Source: Sneathiella chinensis (GTDB lineage Bacteria > Pseudomonadota > Alphaproteobacteria > Sneathiellales > Sneathiellaceae). Taken from it: a stretch of DNA of 42,986 nucleotides. The position numbers and the translations under genes were made by a program. The stretch is from positions 1 to 42,986 of the forward strand of contig NZ_VNWN01000003.1 of assembly GCF_012720115.1 (NCBI RefSeq), given 5' to 3'. Positions 14,689-24,165 of the stretch are shown in pieces (within the stretch, counting starts at the first letter, position 1; each line of letters opens with the position of its first letter). The notes under the pieces were generated by a model. The model saw nothing but the letters and a program-made list of their open reading frames with translations. It searched no databases and had not been told where the DNA came from.

Positions 14689-15024
14689 TTAGCGCGCCGC
14701 GGGATTGGGGCTGAAGAATTCCTCGAACTTGCCTTCCTTGCCGTTGAATTCCTCGGCGTCGGCGGGCTCTTCCCCCTTCTGGGTGATGTTCGGCCATTTT
14801 TCGGCGTATTCCCGGTTTACTTCCAGCATCTTTTCGACACCATCTTCGGTGTCTGGCAGAATGGCCTCAGCCGGGCATTCGGGTTCACAGACGCCGCAAT
14901 CGATGCATTCGTCCGGATGAATTACCAGCATATTCTCACCCTCGTAGAAACAGTCTACGGGGCAGACCTCAACGCAGTCCATGAATTTGCATTTGATGCA
15001 ATTTTCGGTCACAACGTAGGTCAT
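14689..15024 (-). CDS. fdxA: Seven-iron ferredoxin FdxA
   Basis: This 111-residue ferredoxin is of the Azotobacter FdI/FdxA class. The N-terminus has cysteines in [20 protein letters not shown], and a second set lies in [14 protein letters not shown]; together they hold one 3Fe-4S and one 4Fe-4S cluster. The C-terminal extension with [11 protein letters not shown] is typical of this class. It works as a low-potential soluble electron carrier. GGAGAAG precedes the ATG. The fdxA-carD order is common in Alphaproteobacteria. The ferredoxin-type sulfite reductase in this window is one possible partner, but that is only inference. Confidence 0.93.
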   Translation of the reverse strand: MTYVVTENCIKCKFMDCVEVCPVDCFYEGENMLVIHPDECIDCGVCEPECPAEAILPDTEDGVEKMLEVNREYAEKWPNITQKGEEPADAEEFNGKEGKFEEFFSPNPAAR

Positions 15025-15133
15025 AGTCTTCTCCAGCTCATTGGAATATTAAAGCAAATATATCCTGTACCGATTATCTCCAATACACTCGGAAGACAAC
15101 CCTTTTGTTTTTAGTACAGAACAAAAATGTATA

Positions 15134-15595
15134 TTACTCGGTTACCCCAAGTTTTTGCATGACCCGCTTGCGGGCCTGCCCGCTTTCCAGATCGCTGACA
15201 TAGATCAGTCCGCAGGTCCGGCGAATCAAATTGGCTTCAAACTTGCTGAGGGTCCCGTCCGCATAGGCGATTTCCCACATCAGGGCGATGATATCAGAGC
15301 GCTCCTCGATGGGGCAATTTTCCTTAATCACCCGGGTGAAGGTCAGCAGGTGACTGGTGTCCGCATGGGATTTTTCAGCCGCCTCGATCACATCCGCCGC
15401 CTCGGCCTCACTCAGGGAGAAATGCCGCTGCAGGATGGCGCCAAGGGTGTCCCGCTCGGTTTCGGAAAAATCCTCATCAGAGAGGGCCGCCTCAATCAGC
15501 AGGGCCGCGGTTGCAACCTGCATGTCTTCCGCGTTGCCAAGGGACGCTTCATCGGCGCCCTTCCCAACAAACAGTTCCTTCAGTCTGGCCAGCAT
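15134..15595 (-). CDS. TerB-like domain protein coupled to secA
   Basis: This 153-residue, mostly helical protein resembles the tellurite-resistance TerB domain. Acidic helix turns at ALSDEDFSETE and AYADGTLSKFE are spaced like the TerB metal-binding acidic motifs. The start ATG at 15595-15593 shares one base with the secA stop (TGATG), which fixes the start and implies coupled translation. A longer frame to 15640 would lie within secA and is rejected. Stand-alone TerB-like proteins are widespread and their function is not settled; tellurite resistance should not be assumed. Confidence 0.8.
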   Translation of the reverse strand: MLARLKELFVGKGADEASLGNAEDMQVATAALLIEAALSDEDFSETERDTLGAILQRHFSLSEAEAADVIEAAEKSHADTSHLLTFTRVIKENCPIEERSDIIALMWEIAYADGTLSKFEANLIRRTCGLIYVSDLESGQARKRVMQKLGVTE

Positions 15596-18264
15596 CAGCC
15601 CGCTCCGTGGCAATGTTTGAATTTCTTGCCCGACCCGCAAGGGCAGGGATCATTGCGGCGTGTCTTGCCCCAATTTTCAGGATCGCTTCCGTCGCCGTCC
15701 GCCATCTCATTCTCACCGGTAACCGGGTCGATATGGGTGGCCTGCATCTGGCTTTCGTCAGGCTCTTCCCGCTGCACCACCTCGGTCGGGTTCTGCAGTT
15801 CCACATGGGACAGATAGGTGGTGACGGTGACGCGAAGCTGGTCCAGCATGACCTGGAACATGTTGAAGGCTTCGGTCTTGTATTCGTTCAGTGGGTCCTT
15901 CTGGGCATAGGCCCGGAGGGAAACCCCCTGACGCAACTGATCCAGTTGCAGAAGATGATCTTTCCAGGACTGGTCCAGAATCTGCAGCAGCAGGCTCTTT
16001 TCCACCATCCGCATGACTTCAGGGCCATAGTTGGCGGCTTTTTCCGCCATGCGGCGATTGGCGTGGTCCTTCAGGCGTTCGCGGATTTCCTCATCGGCGA
16101 TGCCTTCTTCCTGTGCCCATTCATCAACGGGCAGGTCAAGGGCCAGAACCTTCCGAACCTCTTCGCGGAGGCCCTGAACGTCCCACTGCTCGGGGTAGGC
16201 CTTCTCGGGGATATGGGTATCCACCAGATTGTCGATGGTATCCTCGCGCATCTCGTTGACGGTTTCGGACACATCGTCCTGTTCCATCAGGTCGATCCGC
16301 TGTTCATAGATGACCTTTCGCTGGTCATTCATGACATCGTCGAATTTCAGCAGGTTCTTGCGGATGTCGTAGTTCCGGGCCTCAACCTTTTGCTGAGCCT
16401 TTTCAAGGGCCTTGTTGATCCACGGATGAATGATGGCCTCGCCTTCTTCAAGGCCCAGCTTGCGGAGCATGCCTTCCATTCGCTCGGACCCGAAAATCCG
16501 CATCAGGTCGTCTTGCAGGGACAGATAGAAACGGGAGGTTCCCGGATCACCCTGACGACCGGAACGACCGCGAAGCTGATTGTCGATCCGGCGGGATTCA
16601 TGCCGTTCCGTGCCAATCACAAACAGACCGCCAGCAGCCAGAACCTTGTCTTTTTCAACGGCGATTTCAGCGCGGATATCGGCTTCGATCTTCGCCAGTT
16701 GAGCCGGGTCTTCAACGCCTTCGGACCGTTCCGCAACCAGCATTTCCACGTTGCCGCCCAGCTTGATGTCGGTTCCGCGCCCGGCCATGTTGGTGGCAAT
16801 GGTAACCGCCCCGATGCGGCCCGCCTGCCCAATGATTTCCGCTTCCTGTTCGTGGTAGCGGGCGTTCAGGACGCTGTGCGGGATTTTCTTCTGTTTCAGG
16901 ACGTCGGACAAGACCTCGGACTTCTCGATGGAGACGGTGCCGACCAGAACCGGTTGGCCTCTTTCGCGGCATTCCTCGATGGTCTTGACGATGGCATCGT
17001 ATTTTTCTTCTGCCGACCGGTAGACCTCGTCATCCTCGTCTTTGCGGGCAACGGGAACGTTGGTCGGAATCTCGACCACGGCCAGGCCATAGATTTCGGC
17101 AAATTCCTCGGCCTCGGTGGAGGCGGTACCGGTCATACCGGACAGCTTGTCATAGAGCCGGAAATAGTTCTGGAAGGTGATGGAGGCCAGGGTCTGGTTT
17201 TCCGGCTGGATATCCACCTGTTCCTTTGCTTCCAGGGCCTGATGCAGACCATCGGAATAACGGCGGCCTTCCATCATGCGTCCGGTAAACTCGTCAATGA
17301 TGACAACCTTGTTGTTCTTGACGATGTAGTCCTTGTCCTTCTCGAACAGCTTGTGTGCGCGGAGGGCCTGATTGGCGTGGTGCACCACCGTGACATTTTC
17401 CACGTCATAGAGGTTGTCGCCCTTGAGCAGACCTGCCTCGTCCAGAATGCGTTCGATGGTTTCGGTGCCATCCTCGGTGAAGCTGACGGCCTTGGATTTC
17501 TCGTCAACCTCGAAGTCGTCCTCGGACAGGCGCGGGATCAGGGCATCAATGGCCCGGTACAGTTCGGAAGAATCCTCGGCGGGGCCGGAAATGATCAGCG
17601 GGGTCCGGGCCTCGTCGATCAGGATGCTGTCCACCTCGTCAACAACGGCATAGTTGAAGGGGCGCTGAACCATGGCGGCGCGCTCGAACTTCATGTTGTC
17701 GCGAAGGTAATCGAAGCCAAATTCGTTGTTGGTGCCGTAGGTGATGTCTGCGGCATAGGCGGCCCGGCGCTCCTCGTCGGACATGCCGCCAACGATACAG
17801 CCAACGGTCAGGCCCAGCTGGGCATAGACTTTCGCCATCCAGCCACTGTCCCGGCTGGCAAGATAGTCGTTCACGGTAACCACATGAACGCCCTTGCCCT
17901 CGATGGCGTTGAGGTAGGATGGCAGGGTGGAGACAAGGGTCTTGCCTTCACCGGTCTTCATTTCGGTGATCTTGCCCTGATGCAGGACAATGCCGCCCAT
18001 CAACTGAACATCATAGTGACGTTCCCCGAGGGCCCGGCGGGCTGCCTCACGCACACAGGCGAAGGCTTCCGGCAGGATATCGTCAAGAGTTTTGCCGTCG
18101 GCGAGCCGCTGGCGAAATTCTTCGGTCTTGCCTTTCAACGCGTCGTCGGAAAGCGGTTTTATGCTGTCTTCCAAGGCATTGATTTCGGCGACGGTTGCGC
18201 GAATGGCTTTCAATGCCCTGTCATTCGATGTGCCGAATAACTTTTTGGCTAAACTACCGAACAT
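15595..18264 (-). CDS. secA: Preprotein translocase ATPase SecA
   Basis: This motor ATPase of 889 residues drives Sec-dependent export. Nucleotide-binding domain 1 carries the Walker A motif MKTGEGKT at about residues 100-107 and the [15 protein letters not shown] block. The preprotein cross-linking domain and NBD2 ([31 protein letters not shown]) follow, and the C-terminus ends with the zinc/SecB-binding [17 protein letters not shown] 18264 gives the usual [11 protein letters not shown] start. A TTG two codons earlier (18270) is actually better spaced from GGAG, so initiation there is possible. It is followed by the coupled TerB-like gene and diverges from the parvulin gene. Confidence 0.97.
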   Translation of the reverse strand: MFGSLAKKLFGTSNDRALKAIRATVAEINALEDSIKPLSDDALKGKTEEFRQRLADGKTLDDILPEAFACVREAARRALGERHYDVQLMGGIVLHQGKITEMKTGEGKTLVSTLPSYLNAIEGKGVHVVTVNDYLASRDSGWMAKVYAQLGLTVGCIVGGMSDEERRAAYAADITYGTNNEFGFDYLRDNMKFERAAMVQRPFNYAVVDEVDSILIDEARTPLIISGPAEDSSELYRAIDALIPRLSEDDFEVDEKSKAVSFTEDGTETIERILDEAGLLKGDNLYDVENVTVVHHANQALRAHKLFEKDKDYIVKNNKVVIIDEFTGRMMEGRRYSDGLHQALEAKEQVDIQPENQTLASITFQNYFRLYDKLSGMTGTASTEAEEFAEIYGLAVVEIPTNVPVARKDEDDEVYRSAEEKYDAIVKTIEECRERGQPVLVGTVSIEKSEVLSDVLKQKKIPHSVLNARYHEQEAEIIGQAGRIGAVTIATNMAGRGTDIKLGGNVEMLVAERSEGVEDPAQLAKIEADIRAEIAVEKDKVLAAGGLFVIGTERHESRRIDNQLRGRSGRQGDPGTSRFYLSLQDDLMRIFGSERMEGMLRKLGLEEGEAIIHPWINKALEKAQQKVEARNYDIRKNLLKFDDVMNDQRKVIYEQRIDLMEQDDVSETVNEMREDTIDNLVDTHIPEKAYPEQWDVQGLREEVRKVLALDLPVDEWAQEEGIADEEIRERLKDHANRRMAEKAANYGPEVMRMVEKSLLLQILDQSWKDHLLQLDQLRQGVSLRAYAQKDPLNEYKTEAFNMFQVMLDQLRVTVTTYLSHVELQNPTEVVQREEPDESQMQATHIDPVTGENEMADGDGSDPENWGKTRRNDPCPCGSGKKFKHCHGAG

Positions 18265-18592
18265 TTCCAACTAAACTCCAGTCATCATCGTGATGAATTC
18301 AGATGCCGAACTTGCACCGTCTTTCAAAGAACGGGAAAGAATGGTGACAGACCTCCCAAAAATCCTATGTGACAGATAAGGGGGATGAAGCCTTCTGTCA
18401 ATCTATCCAGCGTCAAACCCATGCCATATATGGGTTAACAGGTATGGTCATGCCTTGATTTGGCCAAATTTACTGTGCTTGTATCTGATGCTGTTTAACA
18501 TATATTCTTTGGGCAATTTGGGAACGGTGTTCCCCGATAAATAAACAGGCGGTTATCGCCAGGTCGTGATCCTTTTTGGGAATAGGAAGATT
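18265..18592. promoter_or_regulatory. Divergent intergenic region between secA and the parvulin gene
   Basis: No gene is seen in these 328 bases. On the plus strand TTGTAT near 18479 is followed after 16 bases by TATATT, a plausible promoter for the parvulin gene. Two short palindromes occur, CCATATATGG (18423-18432) and ATTTGGCCAAAT (18458-18469), which could be regulator sites. No secA promoter could be picked with confidence. Confidence 0.35.
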
Positions 18593-19612
18593 ATGAAGAT
18601 TCAAAGCACCCTTGCGCTGGTTGTTGTTGCGGGGATTTCACTCGGTGCCGGTTATTATATCGGGGGGAACAAGGATGCCCTTCTGGGGACCACGGCAGAT
18701 ATCCAGTCCGTAGCGACCGGTACACAGGACACGGCAACGCAAGTGGATCCGGATGACACCATTGTGGCGACGGTCAATGGTGACGAGATTCGGGAATCCG
18801 ATATTCTCAAGATGTATGAAAGCCTTCCGGCCCAGTATCGTCAGGTTCCCTTTGCCTTTATCAAGGCGCAACTGGTTGACCAGATGATCAACATGCGTCT
18901 GGTTCAGGAGGCTGCCCAGACCGAAAAATATGACAGTCAGGCTGAATTCACCGATCGGGCCAATGATGTCCGGTTGCAGCTTTTGCAGGAATATTACCTG
19001 CAGAAGAAAATTGACGAGGCCCTGACCGACGAAGCCCTGAACGCTGAATATGAAAAGTTGAAGGCTGCCTTTGAGCCGGTCGAGCAGGTTCACGCGCGCC
19101 ACATTCTTGTGGAAAAGGAAGAAGACGCGAAGAAGCTGATCGAAGAGTTGAAGGCTGGCGGTGATTTTGTTGAGCTTGCCAAGGAACATTCAACAGGTCC
19201 GTCCGGCAAGGATGGCGGCGATCTTGGCTTCTTCATCAAGGAAGCCATGGTGCCGGAATTTGCGGATGCCGCCTTTGCCATGGAAGTTGGCACCTACAGC
19301 GAGGAGCCGGTCAAGACCCAGTTCGGCTGGCACGTGATCAAGGTTGAGGGGCGCAAGCCCACCGAGATTTCCCCGTTCGAGGAACTGAAGGATGAAATTT
19401 CGGATACGCTGACCAATGAAACGGTCACCAACCTTCTGGAAAGCCTGAAAGCCGCCGCAACAATTGAGGTTGTGGAAGCTGAGGTTGCCGAGCCTGCCCT
19501 TGAAGCGGACGACAAGGCGGAAGAAAAGCCAGCCGAGGCAGCTCCTGCTGACGAAAAGCCTGCGGACGAGGGTGCCGAAACCCCGAAGACAGAAGACAAG
19601 AAAGACGGCTAA
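18593..19612 (+). CDS. Membrane-anchored or periplasmic parvulin-type peptidyl-prolyl isomerase
   Basis: This 339-residue protein folds or chaperones exported proteins. A hydrophobic N-terminal segment (residues about 6-26) is a signal or anchor. A SurA/PrsA-like N-terminal helical region (VATVNGDEIRESDILKMY) follows, then the PPIC domain at about residues 165-260 with EQVHARHILVEKEEDA, GGDLGFFIKEAMVPEFADAAF and VKTQFGWHVIKVE. The last 50 residues are a low-complexity Glu/Ala/Lys/Pro tail. ATG 18593 is preceded by AGGAAGA; the upstream in-frame start at 18566 lacks this. Its position opposite secA agrees with a role after export. Confidence 0.9.
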   Translation: MKIQSTLALVVVAGISLGAGYYIGGNKDALLGTTADIQSVATGTQDTATQVDPDDTIVATVNGDEIRESDILKMYESLPAQYRQVPFAFIKAQLVDQMINMRLVQEAAQTEKYDSQAEFTDRANDVRLQLLQEYYLQKKIDEALTDEALNAEYEKLKAAFEPVEQVHARHILVEKEEDAKKLIEELKAGGDFVELAKEHSTGPSGKDGGDLGFFIKEAMVPEFADAAFAMEVGTYSEEPVKTQFGWHVIKVEGRKPTEISPFEELKDEISDTLTNETVTNLLESLKAAATIEVVEAEVAEPALEADDKAEEKPAEAAPADEKPADEGAETPKTEDKKDG

Positions 19613-19633
19613 GCCCGCCTTTCAACTGAATGA

Positions 19634-19666
19634 AAAAAAGCCCGGTCCAATTGGCCGGGCTTTTTT
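19634..19666 (+). terminator. Intrinsic terminator after the parvulin gene
   Basis: AAAAAAGCCCGG and CCGGGCTTTTTT form a long stem ending in six T, 22 bases past the stop codon. The A-run on the other side makes it usable by the convergent DUF1178 transcript too. Confidence 0.9.
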
Positions 19667-19693
19667 GTTTGGTTTGACATTGCGAGCGGAATG

Positions 19694-20155
19694 TCAGGCG
19701 TCGGTATTGGGCAGCCACGGGATGGCCGCGACCTCAACCCCTTCTTCCTGAAGTTCCTGCCGTTCTTCTTGCGTGGCCTCACCATAGATGCCGCGCTCTT
19801 CCGTTTCTCCGTAATGGATTTTACGGGCTTCCTCGGCAAAGTTGTTGCCCACATAGTCGCAGTTGGCTTCAACGGTTTTGCGAAGTTCCCGAAGGGCGCT
19901 CATGGCAACAGACATTTGCTGGGCATAGGCCTGCTGGGCCTCCTCGGACGGCGCATCGGCCGGGGCCTGTCTGGGGGCTGCGTCCCGACCTTTTCTTGGA
20001 ACCGCCGGGGCCATCAGCGCCTTGGTCACCTTTGAAGACCCGCAAAGTGAACACTGAACAATTCCCTTGGCTTCCTGTTCGTCATAGCTGGCGCTATTGC
20101 TGAACCAGGCCTCGAAAACGTGGTCATGTTCGCATTTTAGACTGTACTTGATCAT
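19694..20155 (-). CDS. DUF1178 protein
   Basis: This 153-residue protein of the DUF1178 family is common in Alpha- and Betaproteobacteria. The N-terminus MIKYSLKCEHDHVFEAWFSNSASYDEQ and a CSLCG pair suggest a small zinc-ribbon-like fold. A variable Ala/Pro/Gln-rich linker follows at about residues 50-75, then a conserved helical C-terminus with NCDYVGNNFAEEARKIHYGE. No enzymatic function is known. In related genomes it is often near grxC and the nitrilase-type amidase, as here. Confidence 0.9.
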   Translation of the reverse strand: MIKYSLKCEHDHVFEAWFSNSASYDEQEAKGIVQCSLCGSSKVTKALMAPAVPRKGRDAAPRQAPADAPSEEAQQAYAQQMSVAMSALRELRKTVEANCDYVGNNFAEEARKIHYGETEERGIYGEATQEERQELQEEGVEVAAIPWLPNTDA

Positions 20156-20293
20156 GTAACCGGATATCTCACAAAAACAAATATGCCTTTATTGAAAAAA
20201 TAGGCATTTAATTCTGCTGCGCAAGTATTTGACAGAACTGTGACAGCATTGCAATGGTTGCAAACAGCCATGGAGAGGATTTGAGGAACGTCA

Positions 20294-20794
20294 ATGAGCG
20301 ATGTATCGGAGTGGGTTCGCAAACACATGCCATTGATCCCGGCAGGGGGACAGGTGCTGGATCTGGCCTGCGGAGGCGGGCGGCATACGGCCCTTCTGTT
20401 GTCAGGCGGATACGGGGTGACCGCGGTGGATATCGATGTCCATGCGGTAGGGGCGTTGTCGCACAAGGCCCTGACAATCGTCGAGGCGGATCTTGAGGCC
20501 GGCGGTTGGCCGTTCGGGCCGGAGCGGTTTGACGGTATTGTGGTGACGAACTATCTGTGGCGCCCCCTGTTTGAGGATATCCGGGGCAGCCTGAAGCAGG
20601 GCGGGGTTGTGATCTACGAGACGTTCGCCGTGGGGAACGAGGCCTTTGGACGCCCCCGAAACCCGGATTTCCTGCTCCGGGAGGGGGAGTTGAAAGACAT
20701 GTTCAGCGGGTTTGAAATCCTGGATTATCGTCACGGTCCGGTCGGGCAACCCAAACCGGCCGTAACGCAGGGCATTGCGGCGCGAAAGCGATAG
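20294..20794 (+). CDS. Small class I SAM-dependent methyltransferase
   Basis: This 166-residue protein consists of little more than one Rossmann-type methyltransferase domain. Motif I is VLDLACGGGRHT at about residues 21-32, VTAVDIDVHAV supplies the acidic residue for ribose binding, and FDGIVVTNYLWRPL is the post-motif strand. The short form resembles TehB/thiopurine-type methyltransferases. The substrate is unknown. GAGGA lies eight bases before the ATG. The stop is four bases from that of the convergent amidase gene. Confidence 0.85.
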   Translation: MSDVSEWVRKHMPLIPAGGQVLDLACGGGRHTALLLSGGYGVTAVDIDVHAVGALSHKALTIVEADLEAGGWPFGPERFDGIVVTNYLWRPLFEDIRGSLKQGGVVIYETFAVGNEAFGRPRNPDFLLREGELKDMFSGFEILDYRHGPVGQPKPAVTQGIAARKR

Positions 20795-20797
20795 GGG

Positions 20798-21655
20798 CTA
20801 GACGGCCGGTGCCGGTTCGCTTTTCGGGGTTTCCAGACTGTAGGCACGCAGGTTTTGCAGGTTTGGTACCTGACGGCGGCGCTTTGCCACCTGATCCATG
20901 TCGATCGGGGCAATGATAAAGCCCGGCTCCTCGCCGCCATCGGCAAGGACGTCGCCCCACGGATCAATGATCAGGGAATGACCATAGGTGCGGCGCTTTT
21001 CTGAATGGTGCCCACATTGGGCCGAGGCAATGACAAAGGCTCCGTTTTCGATGGCCCGCGCCTTCAGCAGCGTGTGCCAGTGGGCTTTCCCGGTGGTATA
21101 GGTGAAAGCGGCGGGAACGGTGAACAGGCTGGCGCCGCCCTTGATGGCCAGATCCTGAAACAGATGTGAGAACCGCACGTCATAACAGACGGCCATGCCC
21201 AAGGTTCCCCAAGGGGTCGGGACGGCAACGGCTTTTTCTCCCGGTGCGTAGGCGTTTGATTCCTTGTGGGACTCGCCATTGTCCAGCGACACATCGAACA
21301 TGTGGATCTTGTCGTAGCGGGCGGCAATCCGTCCGTCCGGTGCGATCAGGAAGGAGCGGTTGGCCAGCCGTTCGTCATCCGGTTTCCGGATCACGAGAGA
21401 GCCGGCCAAAATCCATGTGCCTGTTTCATCCGCCAGTTCCCGGTACGCCCGCAAGGTGATGTCATCCTCTTCCAGTTGGGCTTTTTCCTGGGCCGCAACC
21501 TTGTAGGGTTCCATCATGTTGGTGACTTCAGGGGTCGAGACGAAATCCGCGCCCGCATCAATGGCGGCGCGGATCAGGTCCGTACTGACCTTCAGGTTTT
21601 CTTCCGGTTCGGTCCCGGAGGTCATCTGGATGCAGGCGGCAGAAAAGGTTGTCAT
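20798..21655 (-). CDS. Nitrilase-superfamily amidohydrolase (Nit1/Nit2-like)
   Basis: This 285-residue carbon-nitrogen hydrolase has the Glu-Lys-Cys triad at Glu43 (STPEVTN), Lys116 (RYDKIHMFD) and Cys157 (MAVCYDVRF). Overall similarity is to the Nit family: Nit1 removes deaminated glutathione and Nit2 is an omega-amidase for 2-oxoglutaramate. Which of the two applies cannot be decided by reading. It is followed on the same strand only by the convergent end. Upstream, 18 bases away, is grxC, a glutathione-related gene, which gives mild support to the deaminated-glutathione amidase option. Confidence 0.88.
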   Translation of the reverse strand: MTTFSAACIQMTSGTEPEENLKVSTDLIRAAIDAGADFVSTPEVTNMMEPYKVAAQEKAQLEEDDITLRAYRELADETGTWILAGSLVIRKPDDERLANRSFLIAPDGRIAARYDKIHMFDVSLDNGESHKESNAYAPGEKAVAVPTPWGTLGMAVCYDVRFSHLFQDLAIKGGASLFTVPAAFTYTTGKAHWHTLLKARAIENGAFVIASAQCGHHSEKRRTYGHSLIIDPWGDVLADGGEEPGFIIAPIDMDQVAKRRRQVPNLQNLRAYSLETPKSEPAPAV

Positions 21656-21673
21656 GGCACTCTGTCAGTTGTT

Positions 21674-21934
21674 TCAGGCAATGCCCAGAATCTGATTGAG
21701 TTTCCCAGCGGCGTCAAGTTTGTGGATGTAATCACAATCGCCAATATGCATATCGTCCACGAAAATCTGCGGAACGGTATGGGCGCCTTCAGCCCGTTTC
21801 ATCATCACCTGACGCAGGGCGGCGTCGGCGGTGACGTCGATTTCCTTGAACTGGACGCCTTTTGATTTCAGCAACGCCTTTGCGCGGGCGCAGAACGGGC
21901 ACAGCATACTGGTGTAAATCTCGATACTTTTCAT
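21674..21934 (-). CDS. grxC: Glutaredoxin 3
   Basis: This 86-residue class I glutaredoxin has the dithiol motif CPFC at residues 12-15, the cis-Pro motif TVPQIFVDD, and the glutathione-binding turn IGDCDYIHKLD, where GDCD replaces the usual GGSDD. It reduces protein disulfides and glutathione mixed disulfides. It is transcribed with the amidase (18-base gap) and probably also with comF upstream (34 bases). Confidence 0.95.
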   Translation of the reverse strand: MKSIEIYTSMLCPFCARAKALLKSKGVQFKEIDVTADAALRQVMMKRAEGAHTVPQIFVDDMHIGDCDYIHKLDAAGKLNQILGIA

Positions 21935-21968
21935 TTGGAAACTTCCTGACTGATAAATTTACGCTCCC

Positions 21969-22733
21969 TTATATATTGAGGGAGGCGGGCTGTACAACCC
22001 GGCATAAGGTCAAAACATTGACCGCAGTCACACCCTGCGAGAGGAGGGAGCGGGTACAGGCCTCCACCGTGGCGCCGGTGGTCAGCACATCGTCCACCAG
22101 AAGCACGGTTTTGCCTTCAATATGGGGCTGCCAGCGGGTGTTGACCGCAAAGGCCCCCCTGACATTCCGAACACGGCCCTTCGCGCTGTAATTCCCCTGA
22201 CTGGCGGTGGCGCGGGTTCTTACAAGCAGGTCTTGGGCAAGGTCCAACCCGGTGCCCTTTGCAATGCCGGATGCCAGCAGGGCGGATTGATTGTATCGCC
22301 GCTTGATCAGCCTTGATGGGTGCAGGGGGACGGGGGCCACCATCTCGGACTGTTCCAGAAGGTCGCGGCCGGCCCGTTTCATCCATGCGGCAAAGGTGGG
22401 CGCCCGGTCGGACCGGTCCCCATGCTTGAAGGACAGCACCATCGCCCGACTGGCCTCGTTATAATGGAGCGCGGAGCGGAGGCCGGCATAGGGAGGGGGC
22501 GCAGCAATGCAGGCCCCGCAGAGGGCCGCTTCGCCTTGTGAATACTCAAACGGAATGCCGCAGATGTGGCAAAGCGGGTCGCTGATGAAATCAAGGCTGG
22601 GCCAGCAATCGGGACACAGGGCGCCGACCCTGTCCACTTCCTCGCCGCATCGGGGACAACCCGGCGGGAACAGGGCATCAAGGCAGGATCGCCCCATGGC
22701 AAGAAGTGCGGTTTTCGAGAAAATGTTTCCCAT
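21969..22733 (-). CDS. comF: ComF-family phosphoribosyltransferase-like protein
   Basis: This 254-residue protein has two zinc-binding clusters at the N-terminus, CPRCGEEVDRVGALCPDC and CHICG...CGAC, followed by a PRTase domain with the PRPP-loop motif VLLVDDVLTTGATVEAC. The intermediate YNEASRAMVLSFKHGDRSD and RRYNQSALLA segments are typical. In naturally competent bacteria ComF takes part in DNA uptake; in Alphaproteobacteria the role is poorly defined. It diverges from the NDUFAF5-like methyltransferase across a 93-base gap. Confidence 0.93.
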   Translation of the reverse strand: MGNIFSKTALLAMGRSCLDALFPPGCPRCGEEVDRVGALCPDCWPSLDFISDPLCHICGIPFEYSQGEAALCGACIAAPPPYAGLRSALHYNEASRAMVLSFKHGDRSDRAPTFAAWMKRAGRDLLEQSEMVAPVPLHPSRLIKRRYNQSALLASGIAKGTGLDLAQDLLVRTRATASQGNYSAKGRVRNVRGAFAVNTRWQPHIEGKTVLLVDDVLTTGATVEACTRSLLSQGVTAVNVLTLCRVVQPASLNI

Positions 22734-22826
22734 GATTTCTTAATTTACGGGAAAATCGCTCCCTATCCAATCATTCTGTGCGAAAGCGTGATTGAGTTGC
22801 CGGGGGGACCGTGCCATATACGGGGC

Positions 22827-23729
22827 ATGACAAAGACACCCTTCAGCCCGGCGCAGGATAGCTATCTGTTTGACCGGAAAGTTGTCCGCAAACACCGGGA
22901 GCGTGCGGTCGGGATCGACTGGTCCCGTCACGGTTTTCTGTTTGCCGAAGTTGCCGACCGGATGGCGGATCGATTGCTGGATATCACGCGGACCTATGAT
23001 CTGGCGCTGGACCTTGGTTGTCGCGGCGGCGCGTTTGCGGATGCCCTGCGGGCCCGTTCGCTGGCCAGTACCGTAATACAGGCCGATCTGGCCTTCGGTC
23101 ATGTCGCCGAAACCGGCGGTGACCGGTCCGTTGTGGCGGACGAGGAATTCCTGCCATTTGCCCCGGCCAGTTTCGATCTGGTGGGCAGTGTCCTGAACCT
23201 GCATTGGACAAACGATCTTCCCGGTGCGCTGGTTCAGATTGCCCGTAGCTTGAAACCGGATGGGCTGTTTCTGGGCTCCCTGTTCGGGATTGAAAGCCTG
23301 CAAGAGCTGAAATGGTGCCTGACACAGGCCGAGTCAGAGGTTTCCGGCGGCGTTCATCCCCGCATCTCCCCCTTTACCGAGGTTCGGGATGCAGGCGGCC
23401 TGTTACAGCGTGCCGGGCTGGCCCTGCCGGTGACCGATGTGGATACGGTTACGCTGAAATATTCCGATCCCTTTGCCCTGATGCGGGAGCTGCGCGGCAT
23501 GGGCGAGGGGAATGCCCTTGTCCAGCGTCAGAAAACCCTGACGGGGCGCCGGGTCCTGTTCCGGGCGGCAGAGTTGTATATGGAGAATTTTGCCGATGAG
23601 GACGGGCTGATCCCGGCTACCTTCCAGATCATTTACATGACGGGCTGGTCGCCCCACGCAAGCCAGCAGGAACCCGCCCGCCGGGGAAGTGGTCAGGCAA
23701 GCCTGACCGATATCCTGTCCAAGGACTGA
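22827..23729 (+). CDS. NDUFAF5/BioC-like SAM-dependent methyltransferase
   Basis: This 300-residue protein has an N-terminus (SYLFDRKVVRKHRERA) like that of NDUFAF5, the mitochondrial complex I assembly factor, and its alphaproteobacterial relatives. The SAM-binding motif is LALDLGCRGGAFADAL, with FDLVGSVLNLHWTNDLPGALVQIARSLKPDG further on. NDUFAF5 hydroxylates an Arg of a complex I subunit, so a role in complex I biogenesis is possible here; BioC-like activity is the alternative. ATG 22827 follows a GGGG stretch. A longer in-frame start at 22566 would overlap the divergent comF gene and is rejected. Confidence 0.86.
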   Translation: MTKTPFSPAQDSYLFDRKVVRKHRERAVGIDWSRHGFLFAEVADRMADRLLDITRTYDLALDLGCRGGAFADALRARSLASTVIQADLAFGHVAETGGDRSVVADEEFLPFAPASFDLVGSVLNLHWTNDLPGALVQIARSLKPDGLFLGSLFGIESLQELKWCLTQAESEVSGGVHPRISPFTEVRDAGGLLQRAGLALPVTDVDTVTLKYSDPFALMRELRGMGEGNALVQRQKTLTGRRVLFRAAELYMENFADEDGLIPATFQIIYMTGWSPHASQQEPARRGSGQASLTDILSKD

Positions 23730-23751
23730 AGCGCTTCTCTGGCGAAGAGTT

Positions 23752-24159
23752 CTAGAGGAGGTCGCGTAGCATGGCCACCAGCGGGATATCCGCCGGGGGC
23801 ATGTCGTAGTCTTTCAGGCTGTTGGCGCGGACCCATTTCAGGGTCTGGCCTTCTGTTGGCCGGGGAAAGCCGGACCAGCGGCGGCAGACATAGAGCGGCA
23901 TCAACAGATGGAACTTCTCATAGGTGTGGCTGGCGAAGGTGAAGGGGGCCAGGCAGGCCTCCGTCACATCAATGGCCAGTTCTTCTTTCAATTCCCGGAT
24001 CAGGGCCAGTTCCGGGGTTTCCCCGTCCTCGACCTTGCCGCCCGGAAATTCCCAAAGGCCGGCCATGCTCTTGCCTTCCGGTCGCTGGGCGATGAGGACA
24101 CGGTTGTCAGTGTCCACCAGCGCCACCGCCACGACCAGCACTGTCGGTTTGTGGGACAT
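23752..24159 (-). CDS. mutT: 8-oxo-dGTP diphosphatase MutT (Nudix hydrolase)
   Basis: This 135-residue Nudix protein carries the full Nudix box GGKVEDGETPELALIRELKEEL starting at about residue 39. The typical MutT sequences RPEGKSMAGLWEFPGGK and EKFHLLMPLYVCRRWSG are also present. It removes oxidised dGTP from the nucleotide pool. It starts six bases after the argJ stop codon on the same strand, an argJ-mutT pairing seen in other Alphaproteobacteria. Confidence 0.94.
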   Translation of the reverse strand: MSHKPTVLVVAVALVDTDNRVLIAQRPEGKSMAGLWEFPGGKVEDGETPELALIRELKEELAIDVTEACLAPFTFASHTYEKFHLLMPLYVCRRWSGFPRPTEGQTLKWVRANSLKDYDMPPADIPLVAMLRDLL

Positions 24160-24165
24160 GGGGCC

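Noticed and set aside
15134-15640. Tellurite-resistance function for the TerB-like protein
   Set aside because: No other ter gene is nearby, and single TerB-like domains are common outside tellurite loci.
15511-18240. A 909-codon open frame on the plus strand opposite secA
   Set aside because: It is a shadow of secA caused by codon bias; its translation is low-complexity in Gly/Leu/Phe/His with no recognisable domain, while the minus-strand frame is unmistakable SecA.
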